A DNA stretch of 64,000 bases, from positions 22,304 to 86,303 of the forward strand of contig JAPYWH010000003.1 of assembly GCA_028276475.1 (NCBI GenBank), written 5' to 3'. Under the pieces are notes generated by a model. That model ran no database searches. It was not told where the DNA came from and saw only the letters and a list, made by a program, of their open reading frames with translations. The DNA is from Thermocrinis sp. (GTDB lineage Bacteria; Aquificota; Aquificia; Aquificales; Aquificaceae). Of the stretch, positions 8,285-15,895 are shown piece after piece. The position numbers and the translations under genes are program-made. Each line of letters begins with the position of its first letter. Within the stretch, counting starts at the first letter, position 1.

Positions 8285-9427
8285 ATGCACTCTTACGAAA
8301 TCCTCCTGTGGATAGGACTTCTCTTTAGCCTGCTCTTTGTTTTTGGCTTTTCTCTTAGGTTTTTAAAGGTTCCCTACATACTCTCCTTTATGCTGGCTGG
8401 GCTTGTGGGAAAAGAACTCTTCCACGAAAAAGTAATAGAGTGGGTTACCTTTTTAGAGCATTCCGCGGTGATCTTCCTCTTTTTTTTCATAGGGCTTGAG
8501 TATTCCTTTGAGCGCCTTGGGGCTATGAAGAACATTCTAAAGCCCGGCTTGGCGGACCTTTTTATAAATTTCCCTCCGGTGTTTCTTGTAGCCTATCTGG
8601 CTACCAAGGATTTTATCTTTTCCGCGGTGGTTGCCTCTGCCCTTTACCCTTCCAGCACTGCCATAACCGCCAAGTTACTGTCCGACTACAAAAGGCTCGT
8701 TTTCCCAGAAGCGGAATTGCTCATAGGCATTCTCATCTTTGAAGACCTCATTTCAATAATACTGCTTTCCCTGCTCTCCGGTGGAATTAATAGTGGGCAG
8801 GAGGAGCCTACCTTTCTTTTGCTAAGAAGCGTTCTCTCCCTTTTGGTGTTCTTTTTTGCCTTTTACCTTCTTAGAAACTTAGCCTACAGGACGGTTGGGG
8901 AGATAGATAAGATCTCAGAGGAGACCATATTTCCCTTTTTGATCGTAGGTGCTTTACTCCTGCTGTGTGGTCTTGGAGAATGGATGGGAGTATCTTCCGC
9001 CCTGATTGCCTTCATGCTGGGTGTTGTAGTTCCCGAAGACAGCCTAACTTACAAAACGGTAGAAGAAAGGTTAGCTGACCTAAAAGAGCTCTCTTTGGGT
9101 GTCTTTTTCTTTTCCTTTACCTACTCTGCAAACATAAGCTTTGACCAGAACCTTTATCTTTTGATCGCCTTGGTTTTGCTTTCCTTGATCACAAAGCTCC
9201 TATCCACCTATTGGGGTGCCAGGCTTTATGGGCTTAGCAAGAGGGTTTCCATAAGGGCTAGCCTTTCCTTCTTAGCAAGGGGTGAATTTTCTCTTATCTT
9301 TGCCAGCTTACTTCCCTCCACCCAAGCTTTGGTCTTTTTGGTGGTTTTGACCACATCCATTCTTGGAAGTATAGGTTTTGTCTATGCACCCAAGGTGGCA
9401 TCCGCCTTAGCCAAGTCCAAGGGATAG
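8285..9427 (+). CDS. CPA2-family cation:proton antiporter, KhtU-like
   Basis: Integral membrane protein of 380 aa with about 10-12 hydrophobic helices and no cytoplasmic RCK/TrkA-N domain, as expected when the regulatory domain is a separate subunit (the preceding gene). Family features include SFMLAGLVGKELFHE, the helix with SALYPSSTAITAKLL and the C-terminal region RASLSFLARGEFSLIFASL. It probably exports K+ (or Na+) in exchange for H+. It ends by overlapping the convergent ppx/gppA gene by 21 bp. The ion specificity is inferred from family and context. Confidence 0.88.
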   Translation: MHSYEILLWIGLLFSLLFVFGFSLRFLKVPYILSFMLAGLVGKELFHEKVIEWVTFLEHSAVIFLFFFIGLEYSFERLGAMKNILKPGLADLFINFPPVFLVAYLATKDFIFSAVVASALYPSSTAITAKLLSDYKRLVFPEAELLIGILIFEDLISIILLSLLSGGINSGQEEPTFLLLRSVLSLLVFFFAFYLLRNLAYRTVGEIDKISEETIFPFLIVGALLLLCGLGEWMGVSSALIAFMLGVVVPEDSLTYKTVEERLADLKELSLGVFFFSFTYSANISFDQNLYLLIALVLLSLITKLLSTYWGARLYGLSKRVSIRASLSFLARGEFSLIFASLLPSTQALVFLVVLTTSILGSIGFVYAPKVASALAKSKG

Positions 9428-10318
9428 GTATTCCCTTACCAAAACTCCCTCCTTTATGCCCCAATCACTTACCACAATTTCCCTTTTACCAAACAAAAAC
9501 ATAGCCCTGTAGAAGACCATAAGTCCCGGGATTATCACCTTTGCCCGTTTAGGCTCTATGTGTGGAAAGGTCTTTACTCTCTCTTCTGCCTTTATATTGC
9601 TGAGGGTCTCCAGCCAAAACATAACATCCTCCAAGGTTAGCTTGGAGCCGTGCACCAAAGAACCTTGATAGGGAAATACATTGTTCTTTATTGCACTTAT
9701 AGTGGTAATTGTTCCACCCAACCCCACCAAAACATCGCAGGGACGGACCACATCCTTTATTAGCTCGTCCAAAAAATTCCTCAAAGACTCCAGCTCGTAA
9801 AGCTTGGGAGGGTCGCTTTCTATAAACTCCTCCGTAAGATTAACTACGCCCACCGGAAGGGACCTTAGGTATTCAACCTCTGTGCCCTTGCCACATACAA
9901 ACTCTGTGGAGCCTCCTCCTTGGTCTATTATGCAAAATTTTCCCTCCGGCTTTAGGGAAAAGGCAACCGCTAAGAAGGCAAGGCTACCTTCCTCCTCTGG
10001 GGTTATTACCTTTAACTCCAAGCCCGTTTCTTCCTTTACTCTCTTTAAGAACTCTTGAGAGTTTTTTGCCCTACGTAGTGCTTCTGTGCCAATTAGGACT
10101 ATTCTTTCTGCCCCATACTGTTTTGCCACTTGTATGTATTTTTTGATGGTTCGCAATGTCTCTTCCATAGGCTCCTCTTGGAGGTAACCGTTCTCCTTCA
10201 ACCCTGTAGCCAAAGAGGTAATGTTGCCCTCTTCGTATATGATCCTGAAAGAGTTGGAAAAGTCTGCTATGCTCAACCTGCAGGAGTAGGAACCTACATC
10301 TATGGACGCAATTTTCAC
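9407..10318 (-). CDS. Ppx/GppA family exopolyphosphatase
   Basis: Member of the ASKHA superfamily that hydrolyses polyphosphate and/or pppGpp. The 303-aa length fits the short two-domain form of Aquifex. Motifs: the N-terminal phosphate-binding DVGSYSCRLSI, the ALRRAKN region, EEEGSLAFLAVAF and the central DQGGGSTEFV near residue 135. There is no C-terminal HD domain, unlike E. coli GppA/Ppx. It is divergent from the CDF gene and convergent with the antiporter. A TATAAT lies 14 nt before its ATG. Substrate choice between polyP and pppGpp cannot be decided. Confidence 0.92.
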   Translation of the reverse strand: MKIASIDVGSYSCRLSIADFSNSFRIIYEEGNITSLATGLKENGYLQEEPMEETLRTIKKYIQVAKQYGAERIVLIGTEALRRAKNSQEFLKRVKEETGLELKVITPEEEGSLAFLAVAFSLKPEGKFCIIDQGGGSTEFVCGKGTEVEYLRSLPVGVVNLTEEFIESDPPKLYELESLRNFLDELIKDVVRPCDVLVGLGGTITTISAIKNNVFPYQGSLVHGSKLTLEDVMFWLETLSNIKAEERVKTFPHIEPKRAKVIIPGLMVFYRAMFLFGKREIVVSDWGIKEGVLVREYLSLGLG

Positions 10319-10352
10319 TGAAGTAATTATACATCAATAGTCCCTTTACTAC

Positions 10353-10380
10353 TTGACCCATCCTCTTCTGGGCGTAATAT
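10353..10380 (+). promoter_or_regulatory. Promoter before the CDF transporter
   Basis: TTGACC (10353-10358), a 16-nt spacer and TAATAT (10375-10380) are followed 8 nt later by ATG 10389. This is the spacing seen at other putatively leaderless genes in the window. It supports ATG 10389 as the ancestral start of the CDF gene, although that frame is broken a little further on. Confidence 0.5.
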
Positions 10381-10453
10381 TTCAACCTATGGAAAGGGCT
10401 TACTGCAAACATCAGCATGTGTTCCATGTGCCCAAGAAGGAGACGGGGAGCGC

Positions 10454-11287
10454 GTGCTTTTGGTGTTTCTGCTGACACTGGCTTTTATGTTTGTTGAGAT
10501 CGCCTCCGGCTTTATTTTTGGTTCCGTTGCCCTTCTGGCGGACGGCATACATATGGGGACCCACGCCTTAGTCTTTGAAATATCCTTCACTGCCTATATG
10601 CTGGCAAGAAGGTGGTCAAGGGATGTTAGCTTTTCCTTTGGCACTTGGAAGGTGGAGGTGCTTGGAGCATACACCAGCGCGGTGCTTTTAAGTATGATGG
10701 CTTTCCTTGTTCTTATAGAAGCCCTCTCGAAGCTCATAAACAGGGTAGCGGTTAAATATGAAGAAGCCCTTTTGGTTGCCTTTGGAGGATTGTTGATAAA
10801 CTTGATCAGTGCCTTTGTTTTGTCCCACGAGGAGGATCACAAGCATGACTTTAATCTGAAGTCCGCTTACCTTCATGTGCTTACAGACGCATTGACCTCA
10901 ATATTGGCAATAGGTGCCCTTTTGGGCGGCAAATACCTTGGCATGTGGTATTTGGACCCCCTCTCGGGGATCGTGGGCTTTTTTGTGATCATCAACTGGG
11001 CGTATGGACTTCTCAAAGAAACTGCCTGGATACTCCTTGATAGGGAGATGCGCTCCCCCATAGTGCAAAGGATAATTAACAGCATAGAAAGGGATGGCAC
11101 CAGCAAAGTCCAAGATATACACCTCCTCCGGGTCCATCACGACGAGTATGCGTGCATACTTACCATAACCACCACTCAGGACCTTCCTGCGGACGACTAC
11201 GTAAAACGCCTTGAAGAGATAGAAAACCTGGTTCATACTACGGTGGAGGTGGTGTATTGCGTAGATTCTGTTGATAAAAACATATAA
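10454..11287 (+). CDS. CDF-family zinc/divalent metal exporter (probable 5' frameshift)
   Basis: Cation diffusion facilitator, 277 aa from GTG 10454, with six transmembrane helices and a C-terminal cytoplasmic domain. FMFVEIASGFIFGSVALLADGIHMGTHA carries the TM2 metal site (DxxHxxxH type), and HVLTDALTSILAI is the TM5 HxxxD site. The GTG frame has no ATG upstream. In another frame ATG 10389 encodes a Cys/His-rich leader (CKHQHVFH) typical of CDF N termini. One extra G in the GGGG at 10445-10448 would fuse both parts. AAGGAG 11 nt before GTG 10454 could also allow internal initiation. An ArsR regulator follows. Confidence 0.85.
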   Translation: MLLVFLLTLAFMFVEIASGFIFGSVALLADGIHMGTHALVFEISFTAYMLARRWSRDVSFSFGTWKVEVLGAYTSAVLLSMMAFLVLIEALSKLINRVAVKYEEALLVAFGGLLINLISAFVLSHEEDHKHDFNLKSAYLHVLTDALTSILAIGALLGGKYLGMWYLDPLSGIVGFFVIINWAYGLLKETAWILLDREMRSPIVQRIINSIERDGTSKVQDIHLLRVHHDEYACILTITTTQDLPADDYVKRLEEIENLVHTTVEVVYCVDSVDKNI

Positions 11288-11295
11288 CAATGTTA
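11285..11295 (+). promoter_or_regulatory. Candidate operator palindrome before arsR-like gene
   Basis: TAACA-A-TGTTA is a perfect 5-1-5 palindrome 14 nt before the ArsR-family start, overlapping the CDF stop codon and next to an AT-rich -10-like tract (TTAATATATATTG). It is a plausible autoregulatory operator for the ArsR protein. It is short, so it may be chance. Confidence 0.3.
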
Positions 11296-11309
11296 ATATA
11301 TATTGAAGG

Positions 11310-11621
11310 ATGGAGCATTTGAGTGAAGATATTCTTGAAGAATGGGCAGAGCTTTTGAAGGCTTTAGCCCATCCCATAAGGCTGAGGATTCTGGCAACCT
11401 TGATAGAAGGCAGGCAGTGTGTCAAAAACCTTAGCGAGCTCCTCAAAATCTCCCAACCCAACGTATCCCAGCACCTTGGAGTGCTTAGGAACAAAGGGAT
11501 CGTAGGTTGTAAAAGGGATGGTTCCGTAGTTTGCTATTATATTAAGGATGAAAGAGCTTTAAAGATCTATGAAATATTAAGCAAGGAGGTGATAAAATGG
11601 CAGGAAACGTCATCACATTAA
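11310..11621 (+). CDS. ArsR-family transcriptional regulator
   Basis: Winged helix-turn-helix repressor of 103 aa. LLKALAHPIRLRILATLIEG starts the family core, LLKISQPNVSQHLGVLRN is the recognition helix and RDGSVVCYYI is the beta-wing. Three Cys residues (GRQCVKNL, VGCKRDG, VVCYY) could bind metal or respond to thiol chemistry, but no classic ELCVCDL motif is present. It lies between a CDF exporter and trxA-trxB; the trxA start is inside its 3' end (25-nt overlap). Control of metal export or of the thioredoxin genes is plausible but unproven. Confidence 0.86.
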   Translation: MEHLSEDILEEWAELLKALAHPIRLRILATLIEGRQCVKNLSELLKISQPNVSQHLGVLRNKGIVGCKRDGSVVCYYIKDERALKIYEILSKEVIKWQETSSH

Positions 11622-11923
11622 CCGAAAGCAACTGGCATGCGGAGGTTGTTAGTTCAGACAAGCCAGTTCTTGTGGATTTCTGGGCTCCCTGGTGCGGTCC
11701 CTGTAGGATCATAGCACCCATAATAGAGGAGCTGGCGGGAGAGTTTGCAGACAAAGTGAAGGTTGGCAAGCTAAACACCGACGAAAACCCAAATATAGCT
11801 ATGCAGTATGGCATAAGGGCAATACCCACTTTGATGCTTTTCAAAAACGGCGAAGTGGTTGATACAAGAATTGGCGTTCAACCTAAGGAAGCCATAAGGC
11901 AAATGCTCCTTAGCCACATATGA
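11597..11923 (+). CDS. trxA: Thioredoxin
   Basis: Thiol-disulfide reductant of 108 aa with the canonical WCGPC active site near residue 32 (DFWAPWCGPCRII), the cis-Pro segment AIPTLMLF and a standard thioredoxin fold. AAGGAGG lies 7 nt before the ATG, which confirms the start despite the overlap with the arsR-like gene. It overlaps trxB by 4 nt. This trxA-trxB pair should form a complete thioredoxin system, assuming NAD(P)H is supplied. Confidence 0.97.
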   Translation: MAGNVITLTESNWHAEVVSSDKPVLVDFWAPWCGPCRIIAPIIEELAGEFADKVKVGKLNTDENPNIAMQYGIRAIPTLMLFKNGEVVDTRIGVQPKEAIRQMLLSHI

Positions 11924-12855
11924 TCTCCGAGGATATACTGTATGATTGTGTTATAGTGGGGGGCGGTCCAGCGGGGTTGACCGCTGGGCTTTACTGTGCA
12001 AGGGCAAAGATGAACACCCTCCTTCTGGAGAAGGGGACCATCGGGGGACAGATAGCCATTACAGACTTGGTGGAGAACTATCCGGGCTTTCCGGAAGGGA
12101 TAAGCGGTAAAGAGTTGTCCCTCAGGTTCAAAGAGCAGGCGGAAAGATTTGGTTTGAAAATCCACAGGAAGGAAGTGGTAAAGATAGAGAAAGTGAATAA
12201 AGAGATATTCTTGCATCTTAGGACCGGAGAGCTTTTGAGGAGCAAAACGGTTATTCTCTCTGTAGGAGCAAACCCAAGAAGGTTGGGTGTAAGGGGGGAG
12301 GAGGAGTTTTTGAACAGAGGGGTATCTTACTGTGCCACCTGCGATGGTGCCCTCTTTGATGGGGTGCCCATTGCGGTAATAGGTGGAGGAAATTCCGCCT
12401 GTCAGGAAAGCTTGTTTTTAACCCGTTTTGGTAGTGTGGTTTATTTAATCCACCGCCGGGATCAGTTGAGAGCCCAAAAACATCTTCAGGAGAAGGTTCT
12501 CTCCCATCCCAAGATCAGGTTCTTGCCCAACAAGGTGGTGGAAGAGATAAGGGGCACAGAAGCGGTGGAGGGTTTGCTTCTTAAAGATACCCAAACGGGG
12601 GAACTTTCCACCTTGGAAGTGGAAGGGGTGTTTATTTTTATAGGTTTGGAGCCCGCCACCGGCTTTCTTAAAGGTTTTGTCAAAATGGACGATAAAGGAT
12701 ATATCATTACCGATGAGAAAATGAGAACCAATGTGGAGGGTGTGTTTGCATGTGGAGATTGCCGAAGCGGAGCCACCGGTCAAGTGGCTGTGGCGGTGGG
12801 GGAAGGGTGCATAGCCGCCATAGAGGCGGAAAAATACCTACAGGAGGAATTCTAA
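11920..12855 (+). CDS. trxB: Thioredoxin reductase
   Basis: Low-molecular-weight flavoprotein of 311 aa that reduces thioredoxin. It has the FAD-binding GGGPAGLTAGLYCARA at the N terminus, the redox-active CATC (VSYCATCDGALF) near residue 140, the pyridine-nucleotide site VIGGGNSACQES and the C-terminal GVFACGDCRSG that closes the FAD site. HRRDQLRA after the nucleotide site agrees with NADPH preference. ATGA overlap with trxA gives translational coupling. The downstream PilZ gene begins 2 nt after its stop. Confidence 0.97.
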   Translation: MISEDILYDCVIVGGGPAGLTAGLYCARAKMNTLLLEKGTIGGQIAITDLVENYPGFPEGISGKELSLRFKEQAERFGLKIHRKEVVKIEKVNKEIFLHLRTGELLRSKTVILSVGANPRRLGVRGEEEFLNRGVSYCATCDGALFDGVPIAVIGGGNSACQESLFLTRFGSVVYLIHRRDQLRAQKHLQEKVLSHPKIRFLPNKVVEEIRGTEAVEGLLLKDTQTGELSTLEVEGVFIFIGLEPATGFLKGFVKMDDKGYIITDEKMRTNVEGVFACGDCRSGATGQVAVAVGEGCIAAIEAEKYLQEEF

Positions 12856-12856
12856 T

Positions 12857-13927
12857 GTGAAATACCAGAGAGGATTTGAGGCCCTCAAAGAAGCCAGCAG
12901 ATATGTGTTCCAGCCCGATTTGAGAGATGTATTACTTGTTCTTTTTGGCTTCGTAGCCTCCGTGTTGGTTCTTATCGTTCTTCCTTATACCATCTCAAAA
13001 TACCTTGCCAGTAGGTCTGCAAGGAGGGGGTTTGAGGTAGCTGGAAAGCAGATGGGGCTTAATGAAGAAGAGATAGCTTTGCTATATAGGTGTGCAAGCA
13101 CTTTAGAGGACCAAAATAAAGTCTTTTACAGCAAATATATATTTGAAAGGTGCGCAGGAAAGCTTGTTAAGGAAAGCTCGGATAACATACCCATCATTGT
13201 TAGTGTTAGAAAGAAGCTCAAATTTGAAAATTTACCATGGTTTCTGCCCCTTGCCACCACGAGGGACATAGAGCTCTATCAGACAGGTTTTATTTCATAC
13301 AAAGGAAAGTCATACGGTGCTGCAGTTTGGGAAAAAACAGAGGAGGATCTAAAGATAGCAATTCTTGATAGAACTCCGGAGTTCCCACAACCTGGTGATA
13401 GGGTCAAATTTTCCTTTTTAAGGGAAGACGATGGCAGGTATTACTTTGAAGTGGAAGTTTTGAACACTTACCTTGAAGGTGGAAAAGTGATTTTGGTTAT
13501 TCCTCATACCGAAAAGCTTAGTAAAGTCCAGCTAGGGGATTCCATAAGGTGGAAAGTATCCATCCCTGCACGAGTATTCTTTTTCAACAGGAAGGTGCAA
13601 GCTGAGGAACTATCTCTCATTGAGGAGTTACCTGAGGAATCCTTCTTGGAAGGAACCATAGAAAACATAAGCCCTGGAGGGGTTAGGGTTTGTTTCAAAA
13701 GGCTCGTTTCCGCAAAGGAAGGCGATAGTTTGCTTTTAGAATTTGAATGGAAAAGACAGCTTTTTAAGAACATTTTAGCGGAGATATGGCATATAACGGG
13801 TTCTACCGATAGAACGTGTTTTGGTTTAAAGTTCTTAGCTTTTAAAAAAGATTACGAGGATACTATAAGAAAGCTTATTATAGAAGAACAGAGAGAAGCA
13901 TTAAGGGCTTATAAGATGGATAGATAA
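12857..13927 (+). CDS. Membrane-anchored PilZ-domain protein
   Basis: Protein of 356 aa starting at GTG, with AGGAGG 9 nt upstream. One N-terminal transmembrane helix (LLVLFGFVASVLVLIVLPYT, residues 25-45) is followed by a long cytoplasmic part. The C-terminal 110 residues look like a PilZ domain (FLEGTIENISPGGVRV, matching the D/NxSxxG motif), preceded by a YcgR_N-like beta-rich region (GDRVKFSFLRED). An RxxxR-type c-di-GMP arm is not clearly recognisable, so binding is uncertain. It may link c-di-GMP to motility or surface behaviour, given the flagellar genes elsewhere in the window. The region is more AT-rich than trxAB. Confidence 0.72.
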   Translation: MKYQRGFEALKEASRYVFQPDLRDVLLVLFGFVASVLVLIVLPYTISKYLASRSARRGFEVAGKQMGLNEEEIALLYRCASTLEDQNKVFYSKYIFERCAGKLVKESSDNIPIIVSVRKKLKFENLPWFLPLATTRDIELYQTGFISYKGKSYGAAVWEKTEEDLKIAILDRTPEFPQPGDRVKFSFLREDDGRYYFEVEVLNTYLEGGKVILVIPHTEKLSKVQLGDSIRWKVSIPARVFFFNRKVQAEELSLIEELPEESFLEGTIENISPGGVRVCFKRLVSAKEGDSLLLEFEWKRQLFKNILAEIWHITGSTDRTCFGLKFLAFKKDYEDTIRKLIIEEQREALRAYKMDR

Positions 13928-13935
13928 AATGCTTT

Positions 13936-14136
13936 TTATAGCATACTTCTTTTCTTCATAGCCTTTACTATTCTCTTTCTTGCCTGACGTTCCCTTCTCT
14001 TTTTCTTTTCACTTGGTTTTTCGTAGAATTGACGCCTTTTGACTTCCGTAAGTATCCCTTCCTTCTCTACGAGCCTCTTAAACTTTTTAAAAGCCTTCTC
14101 AAAAGGTTCGTTCTCACCTACTACCACAAACACCAA
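13936..14136 (-). CDS. rpsU: 30S ribosomal protein S21
   Basis: Small basic protein of 66 aa with FEKAFKKFKRLVEKEGILTE and the Lys/Arg-rich C terminus (EKKKRRERQARKRIVKAMKK) of the S21 family, which helps select mRNA start sites. A good Shine-Dalgarno site (TTAGGAGGTGAAAAAGG) precedes the start codon. It is convergent with the PilZ gene and lies downstream of queD with 22 nt between. Confidence 0.96.
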   Translation of the reverse strand: MVFVVVGENEPFEKAFKKFKRLVEKEGILTEVKRRQFYEKPSEKKKRRERQARKRIVKAMKKRSML

Positions 14137-14158
14137 CCTTTTTCACCTCCTAATTAAA

Positions 14159-14659
14159 TTATAGCATATTTCCGTGATATTCAGCCTTTGAAGTGGCTGT
14201 TTCCCAAAGCACCACCTTTATAACCTTCACCTCTCCCAAAAGTCCCACCGCCTTCAATTTTTCTTCAAGGAAGTCATAAAAGAACTTGGCAAGGGCTTCT
14301 GCGGTAGGGCAAAAATCTACCGGGAAGAGCTTGAGGGCGCCGTATTTTTCCGCTACCTCTTTGAGCTCCGGGCACATAGGGTCCATTTTATCTATGATGA
14401 AGCTGTGGTCAATGGTGTCTATTAGTTCCTTCAGGGCGTTTTTTACATGGTAGAAGTCTATGACCATGTCCTGCTCGGAGAGGGTGTCAGAGCCCAGGAC
14501 CACTTCCAGCACATAGCTATGTCCGTGCAGGTTTATGCACTTGTTAACTGGGATCTCCTTCCCGACAGTGAAGTCGGCTCCCCTTCCGTAGGTTAGGTTT
14601 TGCTTCCAAACCCTGTGTCCCGCCTCAAACCTAAAGACCTTGGATATTTGCCACTTCAC
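14159..14659 (-). CDS. queD: 6-carboxytetrahydropterin synthase QueD / PTPS family
   Basis: T-fold enzyme of 166 aa. [10 protein letters not shown] supplies the first zinc His, [15 protein letters not shown] has the catalytic Cys plus HxH zinc ligands with the spacing found in Que[11 protein letters not shown] and DHSFI are conserved, and a C-terminal Glu lies in [10 protein letters not shown]. It converts dihydroneopterin triphosphate to 6-carboxytetrahydropterin for queuosine and other deazapurines. Long inserts (for example [18 protein letters not shown]) make it larger than E. coli QueD (121 aa), so a PTPS variant is possible. It overlaps panD by 4 nt. Confidence 0.86.
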   Translation of the reverse strand: MKWQISKVFRFEAGHRVWKQNLTYGRGADFTVGKEIPVNKCINLHGHSYVLEVVLGSDTLSEQDMVIDFYHVKNALKELIDTIDHSFIIDKMDPMCPELKEVAEKYGALKLFPVDFCPTAEALAKFFYDFLEEKLKAVGLLGEVKVIKVVLWETATSKAEYHGNML

Positions 14660-15036
14660 ACGAACTCCTCCATCATCTCCCTTCTTGCCTCTCTTATTCG
14701 GTTATGCTCATCCACATAAACAAGAACAGGCTTAAAGTCCTTCAACTCTTCCTCGTCAAAAAGACTATAAGACGCTATTATGATAATATCTCCCACCGCA
14801 CCAAGCCTTGCGGCAGCACCGTTTAGTCTTACCTCACCCGAATACCTTGGGGCGGGAATCACGTAGGTAGAAAACCTACTGCCTGTATTCACATTGTAGA
14901 CTTCTATCTTCTCGTAGGGGAGTAGCTGGGCAGTTTCCATGAGGCTAACATCCAAAGATAGGCTACCCTCATAGTGCAGTTCTGTGCCTGTTATTCTTGC
15001 CCTGTGTATTTTAGACTTTAGCATAAATCTCTTCAT
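14656..15036 (-). CDS. panD: Aspartate 1-decarboxylase precursor PanD
   Basis: Makes beta-alanine for pantothenate and CoA. The 126-aa proenzyme self-cleaves at Gly-Ser (HYEGSLSLD) to generate the pyruvoyl group on Ser. The catalytic Lys lies in MLKSKIHRA, Tyr in [13 protein letters not shown], and [19 protein letters not shown] is the family signature. It is the first gene of a panD-queD-rpsU run with its own promoter. A small inverted-repeat element lies upstream of that promoter. Confidence 0.96.
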   Translation of the reverse strand: MKRFMLKSKIHRARITGTELHYEGSLSLDVSLMETAQLLPYEKIEVYNVNTGSRFSTYVIPAPRYSGEVRLNGAAARLGAVGDIIIIASYSLFDEEELKDFKPVLVYVDEHNRIREARREMMEEFV

Positions 15037-15047
15037 GGGAGTATAAA

Positions 15048-15076
15048 AGTATAAGAAAATTCTTTATTCTTTGCAA
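15048..15076 (-). promoter_or_regulatory. Promoter of panD
   Basis: On the minus strand TTGCAA (15076-15071), a 17-nt spacer and TATACT (15053-15048) lie 11 nt before the panD ATG. There is no clear Shine-Dalgarno in the short leader. The inverted-repeat element at 15085-15248 ends 9 bp upstream of this -35. Confidence 0.55.
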
Positions 15077-15084
15077 GGGTATGC

Positions 15085-15248
15085 GAGGCTGTTCTAAAAA
15101 CACAAACCCATTGACACACAAGAGTTTTAAGACTAAAATCTAAACTTGATGTTTGTTAGCCTATAGTTCAAGATTGAACTGAAAAAAATAGGTTAGTTCC
15201 CTTAGAGGTTGGGGGACGGTCCTGATGAGGAATTTTTAGAACAGCCTC
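15085..15248. mobile_element. MITE-like element, 164 bp with 16-bp terminal inverted repeats
   Basis: GAGGCTGTTCTAAAAA (15085-15100) and its exact reverse complement TTTTTAGAACAGCCTC (15233-15248) bracket a non-coding segment between panD and the NlpC/P60 gene. The ends resemble insertion-sequence termini, but no transposase frame fits inside, so a miniature non-autonomous element or deletion remnant is inferred. An internal palindrome AGTTCAA-GA-TTGAACT is flanked by CCTAT and ATAGG, giving a longer hairpin. No target-site duplication is evident. The rest of the 15037-15282 intergenic region holds the panD promoter and nothing else I recognise. Confidence 0.6.
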
Positions 15249-15282
15249 CAGATAAAGGAAAAGGTTAAAGAAAGGAGCAGAA

Positions 15283-15891
15283 CTATCTGTTAGCTTCCTT
15301 TTCTATAATTTCAGCTGTAGGGTTGGGTTTTGCCTCATCTTTAACCTCTACAACCCTTTTTGCAAACAAAAACCTCTGCCTGTAATAGGGCTCATGTATG
15401 CTACTGACCATCACCTGCCCGCCCCTTGTGGCAGCGTGGACCATCTTGCCATCCCCTATGTATATACCCACATGGGATACATCCCGCTTATAGGTCTTAA
15501 AAAAGAGCAGGTCGCCGGGTTTTAATTCCGAGAGGCTAACCTTGTATCCATACTTAGCCTGTGCCCGTGAGTCTCTTGGAAGCTCTATACCGTTTGCCCT
15601 GAAGACCTTTTGAACAAAGCCCGAGCAGTCAAGGGCGTGGGAGCTATTACCTCCAAACCTATAGGGAGTGCCGTAAAAGAGCAAGGAAGACAGCCTTATG
15701 GCGTCAGGGTCTCCCTCAAAGGTTGGTCCATCTCCATACCTTGAAGCGATCTCCCTTAGGCTAACTGGTTTGGATTTAACCTTAGACTTTTTGTGGCTTA
15801 TGCTTTGCCTTTTCTGGGCTTTGGGTTGAGTGGCAAGCACCGTCCCAGTAGCCACAAACAAACACAGGATCGCAAGGATCAGCCTTCCCAT
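15283..15891 (-). CDS. NlpC/P60 family peptidoglycan endopeptidase
   Basis: Secreted cell-wall hydrolase of 202 aa. A signal peptide (LILAILCLFVATGTVLA) is followed by a basic linker and a C-terminal NlpC/P60 domain (about residues 65-180) with catalytic Cys in ALDCSGFVQ, His in SHVGIYIGDG and the third polar residue in MVHAATRGG. It cleaves D-Glu/mDAP-type stem peptide bonds in characterised relatives. GGGAGGTGAAAGG before the ATG is a good Shine-Dalgarno site. It follows the phosphatidyltransferase by 4 nt and is probably co-transcribed with it and tRNA-Ser. Confidence 0.93.
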   Translation of the reverse strand: MGRLILAILCLFVATGTVLATQPKAQKRQSISHKKSKVKSKPVSLREIASRYGDGPTFEGDPDAIRLSSLLFYGTPYRFGGNSSHALDCSGFVQKVFRANGIELPRDSRAQAKYGYKVSLSELKPGDLLFFKTYKRDVSHVGIYIGDGKMVHAATRGGQVMVSSIHEPYYRQRFLFAKRVVEVKDEAKPNPTAEIIEKEANR

Positions 15892-15895
15892 CCTT

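Noticed and set aside
10898-11494. Minus-strand ORF of 198 aa opposite the CDF/ArsR genes
   Set aside because: It spans two real genes on the other strand and lacks any domain or start signal.
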